NCBI GenBank assembly: GCA_038150305.1
Contig: JAYOTG010000005.1
Location: 40,984-104,983 of the forward strand
Length of the DNA: 64,000 nt
Reading direction: 5' to 3'
DNA from: MGIIa-L3 sp038150305
GTDB lineage: Archaea > Thermoplasmatota > Poseidoniia > Poseidoniales > Poseidoniaceae
Below the pieces are notes generated by a model. It did not search any database. It saw nothing but the letters and a program-made list of their open reading frames with translations, and was not told the origin of the DNA. Position numbers and translations under genes: made by a program. Shown in pieces: positions 25,087 through 34,293 of the stretch (the first letter of the stretch is position 1; every line of letters starts with the position of its first letter).

Positions 25087-25978
25087 CCTGAGCGTTTTGC
25101 GTGGCCATCAGTCCGTGCTGTTCTGCCAGGTTCACGATGTGCCCGTTGAGCGCATCGATTTCCGTTGTCCGCCCGGCCCTGACGTCTTCGAGCATCGAAC
25201 ACCGATTCTCAGCCGTCGCGTCCAGCACATCCACCAAGGTGGTCACCAACTCATCCATGCTCGGGAGGTCCACGCCGTGGCGACGCCCCACTTGTTCAGC
25301 TTCCATGAGCAAGCCGACTGCAGCATCGATCAAAGGCGTGTGAAGCATCTCGCCGTTTCGAACACCGGCGAGGGCGCACAGCGGGTTGATGGCGATGTTG
25401 AGCAAGGCCTTGCTCCAAATTTGTCGGCGGGCATCGTCCACGATCCGCACCGACAATCCCGAAGCATCGAGGCCACCGGCCAGCGCTTCGATCGCCGCAG
25501 GGGGCGCCCCGCCCGGCCATGCGCCGAGAGCGACCTCGCCCCGGCCGGTCCACCTCGAGGTGCTGCCATCGCCACGCATGGCGCCGTGCGTCGAGCTGGC
25601 GGCGGCGACGTGACCGGGCACGGCACGAGCAAGCCGCTCCACGACACCGAGCCCGTTTCCGAGATAGGCCACCACGCCTTCGGGCGAAAGAAGGCCGGGG
25701 AGCATGGCTGACACCTCATCCACTTGATGCGCCTTGACGCACAGCAACACGGCGTCCATCGTCAATGTGGGTGACGTTGCGCCCGGGGCATCGAGGAGAT
25801 GCACCCGGTCAGCGGGCAAGTCGACCTCGAGATCGGCATGACCGGTCACCCGAAGGCCTGTGGTCAGCGCATGAGCACCACGCGCGCCACGGGCCAACAC
25901 GTGGACGTCGTTGTGTTGCGCGAGGAGGGTGGCGAACAGTCCGCCCGTGGCACCAAGGCCGAGGATGCCGATCTGCAC
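25055..25978 (-). CDS. panE: 2-dehydropantoate 2-reductase (ketopantoate reductase)
   Basis: An NADPH-dependent reductase producing pantoate for pantothenate and CoA synthesis. The N-terminal Rossmann motif is IGILGLGATGGLFATLLA. AVLLCVKAHQVDEV and YLGNGLGVVE match the nucleotide-binding domain. The C-terminal ApbA_C helices hold IWSKALLNIAINPLCALAGVRNGEML and TEIDALNGHIVNLAEQHG. Lys in WSKALLN and Glu in the last motif are the catalytic pair in this family. Length 307 is normal. Related family members reduce other 2-oxo acids, so substrate is inferred. Confidence 0.88.
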   Translation of the reverse strand: MQIGILGLGATGGLFATLLAQHNDVHVLARGARGAHALTTGLRVTGHADLEVDLPADRVHLLDAPGATSPTLTMDAVLLCVKAHQVDEVSAMLPGLLSPEGVVAYLGNGLGVVERLARAVPGHVAAASSTHGAMRGDGSTSRWTGRGEVALGAWPGGAPPAAIEALAGGLDASGLSVRIVDDARRQIWSKALLNIAINPLCALAGVRNGEMLHTPLIDAAVGLLMEAEQVGRRHGVDLPSMDELVTTLVDVLDATAENRCSMLEDVRAGRTTEIDALNGHIVNLAEQHGLMATQNAQVTALIHALRR

Positions 25979-25980
25979 CC

Positions 25981-28458
25981 TCAGGCCTCCAAGGAGGACA
26001 AACGGAGGAGCACTCGTCCGTCGAGATGATCGAACTCGAAACTCGAGGTCCCGGAGGCTGGCGGCGTCATGGTCAGCACCGTGGTGCCGTTCGCAAGGCT
26101 CGATGGAGCTACGACCTCCCAGCCTGGACCATCACCCGCAAGCACCACGTTGAGGGCCAGTTCTGCGTCGGCCTCGACCTGAATTTCGAGCGATCCGGTG
26201 GCGCTGAGGGCAAGGCCGGCGAGCACGCCACCATCATGGTAGACGCCGCCCACACCGATCCAGCGGCGCTCAAGGTTCGGAGACGTCAGGCGAACATCGG
26301 GGCCGCGCTCGAGCCGATAAGTGACCGGAGAGGCATCGCCCAGTGGGCAGTGCAGCAGATCGCCTTCTGCTGGGGCACGCAACACGAGCGCCTCCCCCTC
26401 GCCGACGGTCGGCATCGCTCCAGACCCTCGGACCCCCAAATCCCAGACCCAACCTTGCTCGCCACGCGGTGGTGTAGCCTCTGGGGAGAGGTCCGCACAT
26501 GATTCGCGGCCAAGATGCAAGCTGCCTCCGTCTTCAAAACCGGCCCCCCAGTTGTCTTGGGTCACGTTCCATCCGTCCTCGTCGAAAGCCAAGCGCGTGA
26601 CCATGTCAGCGGGCTTCAACGCGAAAGTGGTGGCATCGATGCTCAGGTGTTCTGGAGGCGTGTGCTTCAGCAGCATGGGGTCCGCGCTACGGAGGCAATG
26701 CGTGGAGGGAGTGGTGGTGTTCATCGCTTGCGTGCCGCTTTCGGTCCACCACACCGTGGCCTCGTTGTGGACGTACCCCGGGAGGCTGAGGTTGGCGTGG
26801 GCGCCCTCGGCCGCCATCACATCAACACAGACAAGCAGGCCGGCTTCATCCGAAGTCAGGTTCCATCGTGGGGTGACTGGGTAAACGGAAAGGGACGGTT
26901 GGAGCGGAGCCTCCCAGAGGATGCTCCCGCCCGAGACGCTGAGAAGATCGCTGGTCGGCGCGCCTTCTCCGCCCCATGAAGCATTGAGCTTGATGGACGT
27001 GCTTCGTCCGGCTTTGACCTCAACCTCGCAGTGTTCCACCTCATCCATCAAACACCCGTCCCATACCGTCGACCAACTCGGTCCGATGGCGAGGTCAAGC
27101 CGGACCTGCTGATCGAGCAGCGAGGGGTTGAGGACGCTCATGTTGATGGAAGCCGTCCACACGCCTTCGACGTCCACCACCTCGACGACCTCAGGTGCAT
27201 CGAGGGTCATGTCCGCGTCCCAGTCGTTGTGCGCGATGAGGGGGGTCTCAGAGGGAAGCGCGACGAGGAGCAAAAGGACCCACACCAAGCCCATGGCGAA
27301 GTGCTGCTGCTCGGGAACGGGCTTGGTGTCGTCGAGCACCATCGGCCACCTGCGGTCAGAACCCATGAGCAGGGTCAGCGTCAGGATGACCGGAAGCACG
27401 AGCGACCACACCGAGAAGCGCGTGAAGACAGAGAAGAGGACAGCGCCAAGGGCGAAGGCAAACAGGAGGAGCATCTGGGTCTGCGTCGTCCGAACCTCGC
27501 TCATGCCAAGCCGTGCAACGTGAAGCCGCCCTCCCGGGAAGGTGGGCACGTGCAGCAGGGAAATCCAGGCCAGGAAGGTCACTGTGGCACCGGCCCACAC
27601 CAGGGGACTTGCCCACGCTGCACGTGTGCCCAAATCCGTGCGAAGCAAGCCGTCGAGCATGCCGAGGAACCAACCAGGGTCATGGCTGATGGGGAGGGCC
27701 GAGACGCTGCTCGCGGCGGGGGTCATCACCCAACCCACCATCCACAGGCACAAGCCGCCAAAGATGAGGACAGCAGGGGCACTCAGCGCCGTCCAGCCAA
27801 GCGAGGCGCGGTCAGGCCACGGACGTGCGTCCATGCGAGGCAGCGTCGGGAGCACAAAGATGCCAAAGGGCCACACAAGCCATGCCGCGGGAAGAGCGCC
27901 GGTCGCCCAGAGCAGAATCGAAGGGTCCGGTACAGGAACGATCGGCCCAACTCGGACGCCTCGGGACCGGGCCACGGTGACTTGAACGATGGACGCCACA
28001 GCCACCAGACCGAGCACGGGGAGCGCCGTGAGCAGGAAAGCGTCAGCGAAACTGGAGGAGGAGATCACTCCATCGGCGGGCCGGCTGGCCTTCGTTCCGA
28101 CGAACCCCGCCATGGTCAACGTGCACGCTGAGACCGCCCAAAGGCAGACGATCCACATGCGCCCGAGGAATTGACCGCGTGGCAACGGGAGGATTTGCAG
28201 GACCGTTGGTCGTCCTCCGCGGAGGCGAGCCATCCACCCCAGTTCACCCAACTCGTCGTTAAACTGGACGATGGAGGCCGACACAGTGGCATCGGGCTCT
28301 TCCTCCAGTTCCCATGCAGGGAGACGATCACCGACCTGCTGGCCGAGGGCAAAATGGCGGTCGGCCATGTGTTGGAGGAATTCACGCTGCGACCAGGGCT
28401 TGGGATGCACCCGCAGCGCGTCGGGGGCGTCGTCCTCGAAGCGAACCTCATCTTCCAT
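25981..28458 (-). CDS. Predicted inactive site-2-protease (M50/EGY-like) membrane protein
   Basis: About 825 residues. The N-terminal 100 residues are soluble and are followed by membrane helices to about residue 425, then a beta-rich extracytoplasmic domain. The helix region ALPVLGLVAVASIVQ followed by ARSRGVRVGPIVPVPDP follows the layout of the S2P zinc helix and downstream strand, but the HExxH positions are Ala155-Ser-Ile-Val-Gln159. A second helix ends in HVPTFPGGRL, where active enzymes have LDGG, so the third zinc ligand Asp is Pro308. It is therefore likely a pseudoprotease. The start at 28458 follows a GGAGG at 28466-28470. Confidence 0.6.
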   Translation of the reverse strand: MEDEVRFEDDAPDALRVHPKPWSQREFLQHMADRHFALGQQVGDRLPAWELEEEPDATVSASIVQFNDELGELGWMARLRGGRPTVLQILPLPRGQFLGRMWIVCLWAVSACTLTMAGFVGTKASRPADGVISSSSFADAFLLTALPVLGLVAVASIVQVTVARSRGVRVGPIVPVPDPSILLWATGALPAAWLVWPFGIFVLPTLPRMDARPWPDRASLGWTALSAPAVLIFGGLCLWMVGWVMTPAASSVSALPISHDPGWFLGMLDGLLRTDLGTRAAWASPLVWAGATVTFLAWISLLHVPTFPGGRLHVARLGMSEVRTTQTQMLLLFAFALGAVLFSVFTRFSVWSLVLPVILTLTLLMGSDRRWPMVLDDTKPVPEQQHFAMGLVWVLLLLVALPSETPLIAHNDWDADMTLDAPEVVEVVDVEGVWTASINMSVLNPSLLDQQVRLDLAIGPSWSTVWDGCLMDEVEHCEVEVKAGRSTSIKLNASWGGEGAPTSDLLSVSGGSILWEAPLQPSLSVYPVTPRWNLTSDEAGLLVCVDVMAAEGAHANLSLPGYVHNEATVWWTESGTQAMNTTTPSTHCLRSADPMLLKHTPPEHLSIDATTFALKPADMVTRLAFDEDGWNVTQDNWGAGFEDGGSLHLGRESCADLSPEATPPRGEQGWVWDLGVRGSGAMPTVGEGEALVLRAPAEGDLLHCPLGDASPVTYRLERGPDVRLTSPNLERRWIGVGGVYHDGGVLAGLALSATGSLEIQVEADAELALNVVLAGDGPGWEVVAPSSLANGTTVLTMTPPASGTSSFEFDHLDGRVLLRLSSLEA

Positions 28459-28532
28459 CGGGACGCCTCCTTGTCTCGTGGTGAGCCACGGTCCGCCTTG
28501 AATCAACCCCTTTGGGCTGAAGGGGCGTTGAT

Positions 28533-29150
28533 TCACTTGTTCTTGAAGCGCTTGAGCCTGAAGGTTTCTTCACGCTCCATCTCCTCAAGCCGGAGCTTGA
28601 TGAAGACTTGAGCCTCTTCGAGTTCTGGGATGACTTTGAACTCAAGGGCGTTCACACGCCGCTTGGTGGCCTCAATTTCTTCGAGAAGTCGCTTGAGGGT
28701 CGCCTCCATTTCTGCGGCCTTGACCATCTTCTCGATGAGGTCGCCGAAGGCATCGCTGGCTTCGTCGATGTAGGGGCTGGAACCGATGAAACCCACACCA
28801 CGCTCGGCGAAGGTCGAACGGAGGTTGCTGCCGCTCACGTTGGGCACCACGACGCCCATGATGTTGCGGCGCTCAACCTCGACTTCTGGGTGGGCGGAGT
28901 TCGCGATGGCCGCAGCCCGGACCGCCAAACCGCCTTCGATGGCGTTGGCCAGGTCCATGCGGGTCTTCGCAAGGCGGTACGCCTCGGTCAACTCCCGCTT
29001 GGCCGCGATCATTTCCGTCAGGAGGGTGCGAAACTCGTGGAACAAGCCGTCGCGCTTCATCTTGAGCAGTTTGTACCCGTTTCGGGTCTGCTTGATCCGT
29101 CCCTTGAGCTTGATCAGCTCGCTTCGGGTCGGCTTGATGTCGAGCGCCAT
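28533..29150 (-). CDS. atpD: A-type ATP synthase subunit D
   Basis: Central-shaft subunit of the archaeal rotary ATPase. The N-terminus IKPTRSELIKLKGRIKQTRN and the C-terminal segment beginning LLEEIEATKRRVNALEFKVIPELE match the family's long antiparallel coiled coil. 205 residues is the usual length. It is the last gene of the nine-gene operon and begins 15 bp after atpB. It connects rotation of the K-subunit ring to the A3B3 head. Confidence 0.95.
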   Translation of the reverse strand: MALDIKPTRSELIKLKGRIKQTRNGYKLLKMKRDGLFHEFRTLLTEMIAAKRELTEAYRLAKTRMDLANAIEGGLAVRAAAIANSAHPEVEVERRNIMGVVVPNVSGSNLRSTFAERGVGFIGSSPYIDEASDAFGDLIEKMVKAAEMEATLKRLLEEIEATKRRVNALEFKVIPELEEAQVFIKLRLEEMEREETFRLKRFKNK

Positions 29151-29165
29151 GCTTCTTCACCTCGT

Positions 29166-30545
29166 TCAAGCGCGGTTCTCGGGGTGGTACTTCGCGATGA
29201 GTTCCTCGTCCAGACGCACGAGGTACTTCGTGTCGATGTTGGACATGAGTTCCCAGCACAGGTCAAGCGTCTCATCGATGGAACGGTCCTCGTCGCGGCT
29301 CTGGCGCAAGAAACGGTCTTCGAAAATCGCGGAGAAGTCGAGCAGTTGCTTGTCACGCTCGTTCAGCGCATCTTCACCGACGATGGCCACGAGACCGCGG
29401 AGTTCGCGACCTTGGGCGTAGGCGGCGTACATCTGGTCGCTCACCTTCTTGTGGTCGTCACGGGTGGTCTTCTCACCGATGCAGGACCCCATCAGGCGAG
29501 ACAGGGACGGCAGCACGTTGATCGGCGGATAGATGCCCTGCTGGTGGAGTTCACGGGAAATCACGATCTGACCTTCCGTGATGTAGCCGGAGAGGTCGGG
29601 GATCGGGTGCGTGATGTCGTCACCGGGCATGGTGAGGATCGGGAACTGCGTGATGGACCCTTTCTTGCCCTTCACGATGCCCGCACGCTCGTAGAGCATG
29701 GCCAGGTCGGTGTACATGTAACCGGGGTAACCACGGCGGCCGGGCACTTCTTCACGCGCAGCACCGATTTGGCGGAGCGCGTCGCAGTAGTTCGTCATGT
29801 CCGTGTAGATGACCAGCACGTGGTAGTCCTGCTCGAAGGCGAGGTACTCCGCGGCGGTCAGCGCGAGGCGAGGCGTGATGATGCGCTCGACGGCGGGGTC
29901 GTCGGCAAGGTTGACGAACAGCACAGCGTTCTCCAACGCACCGGTGCGCTCCAGGTCAGACCGGAAGAAGTTGTACTCCTCAGCGGTGATGCCCATCGCA
30001 CAGAACACGACGATGAATTCCTCATCGCTGTCCTTGAGCTTCGCCTGACGGGCGATCTGCAGCGCGATGTCGTTGTGGGGAAGACCCGACGCGGAGAAAA
30101 TCGGCAGCTTCTGGCCGCGCACAAGCGTGGTGCAGCAATCGATGGCCGAGATGCCCGTCTGGATGAAGTCGTGCGGGCTCTGACGGCTGTACGGGTTGAT
30201 GGCCGCGCCGATGATGTCGGCCTTCTCGTCGGCGACGATCTCGGGGCCACCGTCACGAGGACGACCGGCGCCGTCGAGGATGCGACCGACGAGGTCGGTG
30301 CTTACGGGGAGCTTGAACACGTCACCAAGGAAGGTCACGCCGGCTTGCCGGTCGACCTTGGCGGTGCCTTCGAACACTTGCACGACGACCATGTCGTCGG
30401 AGGTGTCGAGCACCTGACCGTTCTTGATGTCCCCATTGGAGAGGCGCAGCGAGACGATCTCGCCGTAGGCGACGGGTTCGGTCTTGTTCAGGAACACAAG
30501 CGGTCCCTTGACGTCGGTGATGGTACGGTATTCCTTTCCTGCCAT
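29166..30545 (-). CDS. atpB: A-type ATP synthase subunit B
   Basis: The non-catalytic nucleotide-binding subunit that alternates with subunit A in the hexameric head. It lacks a true P-loop (FSASGLPHNDIALQI in its place), as expected for subunit B. FVNLADDPAVERIITPRLALTAAEYLAF, DMTNYCDALRQI and GRRGYPGYMYTDLAMLYERAG are conserved. Length 459 fits. It sits 12 bp after atpA and overlaps nothing, so expression is probably from the polycistronic message. Confidence 0.97.
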   Translation of the reverse strand: MAGKEYRTITDVKGPLVFLNKTEPVAYGEIVSLRLSNGDIKNGQVLDTSDDMVVVQVFEGTAKVDRQAGVTFLGDVFKLPVSTDLVGRILDGAGRPRDGGPEIVADEKADIIGAAINPYSRQSPHDFIQTGISAIDCCTTLVRGQKLPIFSASGLPHNDIALQIARQAKLKDSDEEFIVVFCAMGITAEEYNFFRSDLERTGALENAVLFVNLADDPAVERIITPRLALTAAEYLAFEQDYHVLVIYTDMTNYCDALRQIGAAREEVPGRRGYPGYMYTDLAMLYERAGIVKGKKGSITQFPILTMPGDDITHPIPDLSGYITEGQIVISRELHQQGIYPPINVLPSLSRLMGSCIGEKTTRDDHKKVSDQMYAAYAQGRELRGLVAIVGEDALNERDKQLLDFSAIFEDRFLRQSRDEDRSIDETLDLCWELMSNIDTKYLVRLDEELIAKYHPENRA

Positions 30546-30557
30546 GATGATCCCTCC

Positions 30558-32297
30558 TCAGTTCTCCTCCACGGTGGCTTCGATTTCGTCCACCATCGCC
30601 TTGACCATGTCGTCGATGCGGTCGATGTAGCCCTCCTCGAAGCGGCCACGCAGGAGCGCGGACCGCGCGGGCACGTTGACCACGTCGGAGAGCGCAGAGC
30701 CGGCACCCATGGCCGACTTTGCCGCGTCTTGGAAGGTCAGCACGGCCTTGGCCATGCGGTACTGCAGGTTGATGTCACAGTAGGCGTCGATCGGGTCGAA
30801 ACCGTTCTGCTGCAGGAAGTACTCACGGATCATGCGGGCCACTTCGAGGGTCAACTGCTGGTCGACCGGCAGTGCATCGGAACCGACGAGTTGCACGATC
30901 TCCTGCAGTTCGGCCTCAATCTGGAGCAGACCGGAGATGGCGGTGCGGATTTCGGGGAAGTCCTGACCGATGTTGTCGCGGTACCACTGGTCGAGGGACG
31001 GCGGGTACAGCGAGTAGGAGTTCAGCCAGTTGATGGCGGGGAAGTGGCGCTGACGGGCCAAGCCAGCATCGAGGCCCCAGAACACCTTGACGATGCGCAG
31101 GGTACCCTGGCTGACCGGCTCCGAAATGTCACCACCAGGAGGCGATACGGCGCCGATGGCGGTCACAGAACCGTCCTCGCCAGAGAGGGTGTTGACACGG
31201 CCGGCTCGCTCGTAGAATTCGGCGATGCGGGACGAGAGGTACGCAGGATATCCTTCCTCACCAGGCATCTCTTCCAGACGGGAGGAAATCTCACGCATGG
31301 CCTCGGCCCAGCGGGAGGTCGAGTCGGCCATGAGGGCCACGTCGTAGCCCATGTCACGGAAGTATTCGGCGATGGTGATGCCGGTGTACACCGACGCTTC
31401 ACGGGCGGCCACAGGCATGTTGGAGGTGTTCGCGATCATCACGGTCCGGTTCATCAGCGGCTTGCCGGTGTTCGGGTCGATAAGGTGAGGGAACTCGTCC
31501 AGCACTTCGGTCATCTCGTTGCCGCGCTCACCGCAGCCGATGTAAACCACGATTTGTGCGTCGGAGTACTTCGCAAGGGACTGCTGGGTCACGGTCTTCC
31601 CGGAACCGAAGGGGCCGGGGATACCGGCCGCACCGCCCTTGGCGAGCGGGAACAGGAAGTCGAGGATGCGCATACCGGTGATGAGCGGGGTGTCAGGCGC
31701 ATACTTCGTCTGGAAGGGACGAGGGGAGCGGACAGGCCACTTCTGCATCATTTGAATCTCGGTGCCGTCTTCGAGGGTGGCGACCGTCTGGGTGACGTTG
31801 AAGTCGCCGCTCTCGATGCTCTTGATGGTTCCAGACACGTTGGGTGGAATCATGATCTTGTGGACGATGGTCTCGGTTTCTTGGACGTGACCGATGACGT
31901 TGCCGCCGGAGACCTCGTCACCGACGGAGGCCACAGGCTCGAAGGTCCAGGTCTTCTCCATGTCGAAAGCATCGGCGTCAACACCACGGGTGATGAAGAA
32001 GCCCATCTGCTCCTCAAGCGTTTGGAGAGGGCGCTGAATACCGTCGTAAATCTGGGTGAGCAGGCCGGGTCCGAGCGCCACGGAGAGGGTTTCTTGGGTG
32101 TTCAGCACGGGCTCACCGGGACGGATGCCGGAGGTGTCTTCGTACACCTGAATGACGGACTGGTCGCCGTGGATTTCGATCACTTCGCCCATGAGGCCTT
32201 CCTCACCGACACGCACCACGTCGTACATCGCGGCGCTCATGCCTTTGGCCGTGACCACAGGTCCGGAAATGCGGTAGATTTGTCCTTCGTTGCTCAT
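30558..32297 (-). CDS. atpA: A-type ATP synthase subunit A (catalytic)
   Basis: The catalytic subunit that makes or hydrolyses ATP. The P-loop is GPFGSGKT with Lys234. GERGNEMTEVLDEFP, TSRWAEAMREISSRLEEMPG and AVSPPGGDISEPVSQGTLRI are hallmark sequences. The family-specific non-homologous insert lies before the P-loop. At 579 residues it is typical of archaeal subunit A. No intein is present, unlike in some archaeal atpA genes. It is in the operon 27 bp after atpF. Confidence 0.97.
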   Translation of the reverse strand: MSNEGQIYRISGPVVTAKGMSAAMYDVVRVGEEGLMGEVIEIHGDQSVIQVYEDTSGIRPGEPVLNTQETLSVALGPGLLTQIYDGIQRPLQTLEEQMGFFITRGVDADAFDMEKTWTFEPVASVGDEVSGGNVIGHVQETETIVHKIMIPPNVSGTIKSIESGDFNVTQTVATLEDGTEIQMMQKWPVRSPRPFQTKYAPDTPLITGMRILDFLFPLAKGGAAGIPGPFGSGKTVTQQSLAKYSDAQIVVYIGCGERGNEMTEVLDEFPHLIDPNTGKPLMNRTVMIANTSNMPVAAREASVYTGITIAEYFRDMGYDVALMADSTSRWAEAMREISSRLEEMPGEEGYPAYLSSRIAEFYERAGRVNTLSGEDGSVTAIGAVSPPGGDISEPVSQGTLRIVKVFWGLDAGLARQRHFPAINWLNSYSLYPPSLDQWYRDNIGQDFPEIRTAISGLLQIEAELQEIVQLVGSDALPVDQQLTLEVARMIREYFLQQNGFDPIDAYCDINLQYRMAKAVLTFQDAAKSAMGAGSALSDVVNVPARSALLRGRFEEGYIDRIDDMVKAMVDEIEATVEEN

Positions 32298-32324
32298 TCA
32301 TCTTCCTCCAATGTGTGTGGAACG

Positions 32325-32624
32325 TCATGCCCATAGGTCGACTCCGATGGCCTTACGGATGGTGTCGCGCAAGGTGTTGTCCTCTTCCGTGCCAATGCCC
32401 AGCACGGTCGGGGTCACTGATGCAGAGAGCTGTTCGCGCAGCCGCTCTGGAAGGCGGCCAAGGCTCGCGGAGTCGACCACCACGATACCCACCTCCTTGC
32501 TGTTGAGTAGGGTCCGGAGGACGTTGGCCATCGCCTCGTCGTCCGAAGGGTTGTGCAGGTGAGAAATCCCTGCGAGTTGGAAGCCGAGGGTGAATTCAGG
32601 CGTACCGACAACGGCAATTTCCAT
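32325..32624 (-). CDS. atpF: A-type ATP synthase subunit F
   Basis: A small regulatory shaft subunit, 99 residues with a Rossmann-like fold. The start MEIAVVGTPEFTLGFQLAGI and the central VGIVVVDSASLGRLP match the family. The C-terminal helix that contacts the head follows. The start at 32624 is preceded by AAGGAGGTGTGATG, a strong ribosome-binding site. It lies between subunits C and A, as in other archaea. Confidence 0.93.
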   Translation of the reverse strand: MEIAVVGTPEFTLGFQLAGISHLHNPSDDEAMANVLRTLLNSKEVGIVVVDSASLGRLPERLREQLSASVTPTVLGIGTEEDNTLRDTIRKAIGVDLWA

Positions 32625-32639
32625 GCATCACACCTCCTT

Positions 32640-33677
32640 TCAAATGACGTGGGCCTCCACCACGTCAGCGGGCAATCCCGCCATAAGTCCACGCGTGATG
32701 ATGCGCAGGTCCTTGACCTCCTTGACCTTCATTGCGATGTAGTGAACAACGGGCAGCGCTGAGACCGGATGCAGGTAGCTCATCCGGTTCAGGTGCGCGT
32801 TCTCACGGGCGGCGAGCCACGTGATGACCGGGTCCAGGGACATGGCCGCGTCAGCGGCCTCAATCGAGGCCTCGAAGGCCGCCATGTCGAAACGGCTCGC
32901 CGGGCGAAGCACTTCGAGCAGGGACGCTCGACCGCCGCTGGACACCACCGAAAACACGCGCTTAGGAATCAAGCGGCCACCGGGAATCAAGGCTTCAGCC
33001 ACGTCTTTGCCTTCAAGGCCCATCGCTGAAGCCTCAAGCAGGTTCACGATGTTGCGGTGATCGATTTCAGCAGCGAGCAGGCCGCGAAGCATCCGAACGT
33101 CCGATTGTGTGCCGCTGAGTGATGACAACGCGTCGGCGAAGTAGTGCCGGTCAAGCGCGTCCTCGTAAGCGGCCAACGGCGCATCTTCTGGCAGCGCGTT
33201 CAACGCGGGTCCGAAGGGCTTGCGCCGCATCAGCACCACGGCCGAGCGAAGGTCGTCGGCACGTTCGATGATTTGCAGCCATGGCGTGTTGATGTCGTTG
33301 ATGTCCGGAAGGATGTCGTGCGCCACACGGTCGAGGTCCACGTCGTTCACGACCGCGCGGAGCACGGCCTTGGCGTTGTGGTACTCGAAGCGGTTGGTAT
33401 AGACCGCCACAATGCGAGCCACTTTGCCCGAACAGAGCTTGGTGATGTTGTCCAGCTCATGTTCCAAGTTGTCCGTCAGCGCGGCCTCGATGAGGTCGCC
33501 TCCGTCGTAGGTTGCGGCGTACCGATCGATTTCCGAGCGGTAACCAAGGTCTGCGACGGCCACGGTCAGTTGGTCCGGGGCGTGGTTGATCAATTGCCGG
33601 AGCCGCGCCCTGTCTGCCAACGCCTTGCGGCGCGACTTCGCCCTCGAGGCGATGTAGGGTGTGGATCCGAAGCGCAT
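32640..33677 (-). CDS. atpC: A-type ATP synthase subunit C
   Basis: The funnel-shaped subunit that couples the central shaft to the membrane ring. It is nearly all helical, 345 residues. Recognisable features are the opening FGSTPYIASRAKSRRKAL, IVAVYTNRFEYHNAKAVLRAV and the closing VHYIAMKVKEVKDLRIITRG, which is a signature of the family C-terminus. It sits 15 bp upstream of atpF and 9 bp after atpE. Residues and size fit archaeal V-type subunit C/d proteins. Confidence 0.93.
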   Translation of the reverse strand: MRFGSTPYIASRAKSRRKALADRARLRQLINHAPDQLTVAVADLGYRSEIDRYAATYDGGDLIEAALTDNLEHELDNITKLCSGKVARIVAVYTNRFEYHNAKAVLRAVVNDVDLDRVAHDILPDINDINTPWLQIIERADDLRSAVVLMRRKPFGPALNALPEDAPLAAYEDALDRHYFADALSSLSGTQSDVRMLRGLLAAEIDHRNIVNLLEASAMGLEGKDVAEALIPGGRLIPKRVFSVVSSGGRASLLEVLRPASRFDMAAFEASIEAADAAMSLDPVITWLAARENAHLNRMSYLHPVSALPVVHYIAMKVKEVKDLRIITRGLMAGLPADVVEAHVI

Positions 33678-33686
33678 GGGTTCACC

Positions 33687-34250
33687 TCAGTCAAAAAGTG
33701 CGGCGGTTACGGCAGGCAGGCTGCTGGACCATGCACGGTCGAGCAGCGCGTCAAAGCGGAAATCGTACGAGACCGAGCCGTCCTCGGCGTCGAGGATGAA
33801 GCCCCCGAGGCCGTCCGCATCGTCACCAACCTTCTTTCCGCCAGCGAGGTCGGATACGGCCTTTCGGTCGATGCCCACCGGGCGAACGGAGTAGCCCTTG
33901 CCGCCGATGTCGTCGGCACGGGCCATCAGGGACTTCAGCAACGCAGCCCTGCCTTTCCACTTGGGGTCGGCAAGGGTGCTCTTCGCTTGCTCGAGCGTGG
34001 CGTCAAGCGCCGCGCGGCGAGCGATGAGCAGGTCCCTCTGGTTGGCTTGACGCGCACTGGCCACGATCTCACGACCGATTTGCTCGGCGTCACGCTCGGC
34101 ACGAGCGGCGGCCTCGGAGCGAATGGACTCCGCCTTGGCCTCCGCTTCAGACCGCATCGTGTCGGCCTCGGATTGAGCCGAGGCGGCGAGCTCATCGGCT
34201 TCCGCCTGAGCGGCAGCCGTGATGTCCTTTGCAAGCGATTCAAGCGACAT
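33687..34250 (-). CDS. atpE: A-type ATP synthase subunit E (peripheral stalk)
   Basis: 187 residues. The first 85 form an Ala/Glu/Arg-rich coiled coil (AEADELAASAQSEADTMRSE and following) that pairs with subunit H in the peripheral stalk. The C-terminal globular half includes GGFILDAEDGSVSYDFRFDALLDRAW, a good match to the family's closing signature GGxxLxxxDGxIxxxNTxxxRL. It occupies the conserved position between K and C. Confidence 0.9.
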   Translation of the reverse strand: MSLESLAKDITAAAQAEADELAASAQSEADTMRSEAEAKAESIRSEAAARAERDAEQIGREIVASARQANQRDLLIARRAALDATLEQAKSTLADPKWKGRAALLKSLMARADDIGGKGYSVRPVGIDRKAVSDLAGGKKVGDDADGLGGFILDAEDGSVSYDFRFDALLDRAWSSSLPAVTAALFD

Positions 34251-34293
34251 GGTGTCTCCTCCAACGTTCAGCGCGGGCGCTGGACGTCCTGGC

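Noticed and set aside
28608..32336. A stop-free plus-strand frame of about 1240 codons opposite the ATPase D, B and A genes
   Set aside because: It is antisense to three certain ATPase subunits. GC-rich codon bias removes stop codons from the opposite frame, and its translation has no recognisable motif.
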